A stretch of 64,000 nucleotides of DNA, taken from positions 1,677,501 to 1,741,500 of the forward strand of contig JACVTC010000010.1 in NCBI GenBank assembly GCA_016946835.1. The letters are read 5' to 3'. This DNA comes from Neocallimastix lanati (nom. inval.) (taxonomy: Eukaryota; Neocallimastigomycota; Neocallimastigomycetes; Neocallimastigales; Neocallimastigaceae). This document shows positions 44,317 to 64,000 of the stretch, piece by piece (positions within the stretch are counted from its first letter, which is position 1; the number at the start of each line of letters is the position of its first letter). Below the pieces are notes generated by a model, which ran no database searches, was not told the DNA's origin, and saw only the letters and a list, made by a program, of their open reading frames with translations. Both the position numbers and the translations under genes were made by a program.

Positions 44317-45421
44317 GAGTGTGTGGCATTTCGCAAAAGTTTCATTTCGGAAAAGTTTCATTTCACAGAATTTTAATAAATATATAAATAAATAAAAAAA
44401 TATAAAATATAAAATATAAAATATAAAATATAAAATATAAAATATAAAATATAAAATATAAAATATAAAATATAAAATATAAAATATAAAATATAAAATA
44501 TAAAAATAAAAAAAAATAAAAAAAAAATATAAAATATAAAATAAAAAAAAATAAAAAATATAAAATATAAAAATAAAAAAAAAAATAAAAAAAAAATATA
44601 AAATATAAAATAAAAAAAAATATAAAATATAAAATAAAAAAAAAATATAAAATATAAAATAAAAAATATAAAATATAAAATAAAAAATAAAAAATATAAA
44701 ATATAAAATATAAAATATAAAATAAAAAATAAAAAATAAAAAAAAATAGTTACCATCTAAAATCATCCTAACTTTGTGCTACTTTTAACTCCCTTTTGTT
44801 ATGATGTCCTCATCTTTTTTTTTTTTTTTACTGGATTATTTATAAATATTTTTTTTTATTAAAAAAATTTATTAGTAATTTAAGATTTTTTTAAAATACT
44901 GCGCAAGGACTTAAAAGGTGTAAAATGATCAATTAATTATTTAGATATTATTTTTTAATATTTATAATAATTATTTTTTAATTATTTTTAATTTTAATAG
45001 TTATATTTTAAATTATTATTCTTTACATCTTTAAATTATTAATACTTATTTTTATCTATATAAAATTATTATTAATTATATATATTTATTGAAATATTAT
45101 AGAACGTTTAAAATGTATGATAAAATATTTTATTTTTTTAAAGCTTTAATTCTAATGAATATTTATTATTATATAATGTATATTCATTATATATATTTAT
45201 ATAAATATTTTTCTTTTTTTAAAAATTTAATTTTATATTTATTTATTTATTATAGTTTTATTTATTTATTTTTATTTATTTAGTTATTTATTTAAATTAT
45301 ATATATTATTTATTTGTTTAATTATTAATTTATTTATTTATTAACTTTAAAATTTTTTTTTTCGAAATGAAACTTTTCCGAAATGAAATTTTGCGAAATG
45401 ACATTTTTCGAAACCTCCCCC
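44317..45421. mobile_element. 1.1-kb MITE with 9-bp target-site duplication
   Basis: Identical GATAAAAAT flanks lie at 44308-44316 and 45422-45430. Inside them, CATTTCGCAAAAGTTTCATT plus TCGGAAAAGTTTCATTTC (44327-44364) is matched in inverted form at 45366-45402 with a single indel. The middle is non-coding and contains an AAAATATA microsatellite (44390-44750). A 9-bp duplication and ATTTCG-type ends agree with a Mutator-like transposase. The two long Phe/Ile/Tyr frames on the minus strand come from the microsatellite. Confidence 0.7.
44390..44750. repeat. AAAATATA-type microsatellite
   Basis: Repeated AAAATATA and AAAAATA units across the left-centre of the MITE. On the minus strand they translate to low-complexity hydrophobic sequence in more than one frame. 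Confidence 0.85.
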
Positions 45422-45839
45422 GATAAAAATACATATATGAAAAGTAACGTGATCTACATATATTAATGTTTATAGCATATATATATAAACTAATATTAAA
45501 TAATAACAATATAAGATAATCAAATAAATGTTGTATTTAGATTCTTATAAATATAAAAAAAGTAATATGCTAAGAAAAATGTTTTTAAATATTTGAAATA
45601 TTTAATTTTAAAAAGTAAGTTATTATAAAAAAAAAACAATTAAAAATAAATATATTCATAAATAATAAACTAAATAAACAATATAAATATTTTATTAAAC
45701 TTTGAAAATCAAAAAAAATTAACTCGATTATTGTTTCAATAAATAAATATATGAAGTAATTATAAAATATTCAATTAATATAGAAAATATATATATTTAT
45801 ACATATATTTTTACTTTAATTAAATAAAAATTTGGAATA

Positions 45840-46960
45840 AATTTCAATATTCATAAAATATTTCATTCGAAATTCATTGAAAAGATAGAATTTAGAAAAC
45901 CAATGTTACATTCAAGGATTACTATTATTTCTATAACAAAAAGGACACCTTTCTGGACAGTCATCTTCATTCATATTGGCGGTTTTTTGCAACATGAGCA
46001 TTGAATTTATATCCATATTTGGCACGAAGTACCCATTGGAAATTAATGCTATATTCGGGATACCTAAAGTCGAGCTTTAGGTAATCTCTAGCATTCTCAA
46101 ATTTATTTTTCTTATAAGCCTTAACCTTGATTGATTTTTAAAACATCTTACCTGAGCAATCGTATATTTCGCCCAAAGAGGAGGAATGTTAAGTTTTTTT
46201 AGAAAAACAATATAAAGATGTAAAGTTATTCCCATTAGAAAATTCTTCAATCCAGTATAATCTAAATTTATTTTTCTTATAAGCCTTAACCTTGATTGAT
46301 TTTTAAAACATCTTACCTGAGCAATCGTATATTTCGCCCAAAGAGGAGGAATGTTAAGTTTTTTTAGAAAAACAATATAAAGATGTAAAGTTATTCCCAT
46401 TAGAAAATTCTTCAATCCAGTATAATCTTGTATTAACTAGTGTCTTTGTACTTCTTATTCTTTCTTTGTTTGATCCAAGAAGATGTGTATAATACGAAAC
46501 TTACCCAATTAAAATAAAAAAATAACATTCTTTTATAAGGGATAGGAATATGAGGATTCTTAAGAATTTTTTTTATGGAGTAAATTTCTTCATTATCTAA
46601 TTCTTCACTATGAATCTCAAATTTATTATTATGATTAAAAAATTCTTTCTTAAGTTCAAGATATTTATACCTATATCATCAAACAAATTTTTTTTGGTAA
46701 CAAAAATGATTTATTTGTAGTAGTTTTTCTTGCAATAAACTAAGAGCAGTTTATGTTCAGATACAGAAAGATAGTCAATAAAATAAATACTTGATATTTT
46801 GTCCAGCATACTTGAGTTTAAATTAATATTTTAAATTGGACAATATTTGGAAATTATTAAAAAATTATCCTAATATCATGGAATTTAAAAAAAGATTTCA
46901 GATAATCTTCCCACGGAAAAAAAACTGTAATTGGAGGTACATTACTGAAAAGAATAAAAT
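45840..46960 (-). mobile_element. degraded LINE 3' region, copy 2, with a 165-bp tandem duplication
   Basis: Minus-strand frames in order contain LDKISSIYFIDYLSVSEHKL, then NKFEIHSEELDNEEIYSIKK, then KNFLMGITLHLYIVFLKKLN followed by IPPLWAKYTIAQVRCFKNQS. After a frame change come YLKLDFRYPEYSI and GYKFNAHVAKNRQYE, and finally EDDCPERCPFCYRN. The final CxxC motif and the similarity to 36250-36620 suggest the C-terminal part of a non-LTR retrotransposon protein. A 165-bp unit is repeated in tandem (starts at 46101 and 46266), keeping the frame. Stops and frameshifts show it is dead. Confidence 0.5.
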
Positions 46961-47886
46961 TGAGAGATATACCTTTTAATGTTTATAAACTAATGAATTA
47001 ATGAATTATTAATAAAAAATAAGTTATATTATTTTCTTTAAAACAAAAAAAAAAAAAAAAAAAAATTCAGAAAAACTAATTTCTTATTTTTTAAAAAATT
47101 TTTAATAGATTTTTTATTTAAATAAAATGTTAGATTATAATAATAGAATTAATAAAATAATTGATGTTAAAAAATATTTAAAATATTTACATATTATATT
47201 TACATATATTTACATATAAATAAAATAAATAAAATTTCTTAAATATTATAAGAAATTGTTCAATTTTTTTTTTTTTTTTTTTTTTTTTTATGTATATATA
47301 CGTAAAAATATAATTAGAAACAATTGCTTTCAAATTTTTAATATGGTATTTCTTTTTTCTTTTGAAATTATTTATAACTATAAATTGAATATTAACTTTA
47401 ATAATAAATAATAATAATAATAATAGGAAAATTATTTATTATTATTATTATTATAATCATTATTATATGCTAATATTTATCATTTAATATTTTCTATTTT
47501 TTTAATTATTATTTTTATTCTTATTTTTTCTTTAATTTTTAATATTTTAATTGTTACTATTACTATAAATTTTTTTTATGAAATTTATAATATAAACAAA
47601 ATAATATTATTTATATTTACAATCCATATATTTTAATGAAGATTAAATAGTATATATTTTATTTAATCTTATATTATTATATATATATATTAAACATTAG
47701 TTTGATTTTTATAAAATTTATTTAAACTGTTTGTTTAGGAAAAATGATAAATAATTTTTTTTTTTTTTAATTATAATTGATTTTGATAGTATGTATTAAA
47801 AATTAATCAATTTTTTATATTTAAACAAAATCAGTTAAATAAATTTAAAGTAAAAAAAAAAAAAAAAAAATAATAAAATTTAAATA

Positions 47887-47923
<37 letters not shown>

Positions 47924-48038
47924 ATATAAATAAAGTGATTTATATATATATTAAATAATAAATAATTATTTATTATTATTAAACAAATATATAAATTTCT
48001 TTATTTTTAAAATTAAATAATATTAAAATTAACATTAT
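46961..48038. other. 3' flank of the MATH-ankyrin gene
   Basis: AT-rich DNA with poly(A) at 47042-47065 and poly(T) at 47265-47289 and 47890-47919. No gene is seen. Confidence 0.45.
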
Positions 48039-63838
<15,800 letters not shown>

Positions 63839-64000
63839 CTATAAATGTATATTAAAAAAAAAAAAAATGGAAAAATTTGTTAAAAAATTGTAATAATGGA
63901 AGTTAATATTAATATTTGATATTTGATAAATAATTATCATATATATATTTTATTTTGAATTTCTTCATAATTAATATTTTTATTTTATAATTATTTTTAT
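63839..64000. other. intron continuing out of the window
   Basis: AT-rich sequence upstream of the first visible acceptor of the MATH-ankyrin gene. No exon is seen here. Confidence 0.5.

Noticed and set aside
44275-44766. Two overlapping 127-163-residue Phe/Ile/Tyr frames
   Set aside because: Produced by the AAAATATA microsatellite inside the MITE; open in more than one frame, not a membrane protein.

Overview
This window looks like nuclear DNA of an anaerobic gut fungus (Neocallimastigomycota). The grounds are extreme AT richness, long A/T homopolymers and trinucleotide repeats between genes and in introns, short GT-AG introns, a secreted pectate lyase carrying a fungal-type CBM1, and two class C 7TM receptors whose ectodomain resembles a bacterial solute-binding protein. 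That placement comes from gene content; I could not run a search. Most gene models are my own spliced reconstructions, checked by splice signals and frame.

Layout. (1) 1-13857, minus: one uninterrupted frame of at least 4619 codons, cut by the window edge, encoding an RNF213/mysterin-like AAA+ ubiquitin ligase with two Walker A/B pairs and an RZ-type zinc finger. (2) 13.9-22.5 kb: no intact gene. It holds a long-terminal-inverted-repeat (MULE-like) DNA transposon with a decayed FLYWCH/zinc-ribbon gene, a nested small element with target duplications, two tRNA-derived SINE-like copies and GC-rich hairpins. (3) 22.5-26.7 kb: two convergent secreted enzymes, a HEIIHGFGF metalloprotease (plus) and a CBM1-PL3 pectate lyase (minus). 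(4) 30.3-40.9 kb: two tandem five-exon receptor genes (minus) with identical intron phases, separated by transposon debris. (5) 41-48 kb: gene-poor DNA with LINE remnants, a 1.1-kb MITE with a 9-bp target duplication, minisatellites and a short piece resembling the Walker B region of the RNF213-like gene. (6) 48.0-63.8 kb, minus: a single giant gene continuing beyond the window. At least 48 exons encode 16 tandem MATH (TRAF-like) modules, each built from the same three exons, and end in eight or nine ankyrin repeats.

The pectate lyase and protease fit an extracellular plant-degrading lifestyle, and the paired receptors could sense extracellular ligands. The RNF213-like ligase and the MATH-ankyrin protein both belong to families linked to ubiquitin signalling and, in animals, to innate immunity. 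A functional link between them here is only a hypothesis. The multi-MATH-ankyrin gene, with its repeating exon triplet, is the most unusual object in the window; the RING-less RNF213-like ligase is second.
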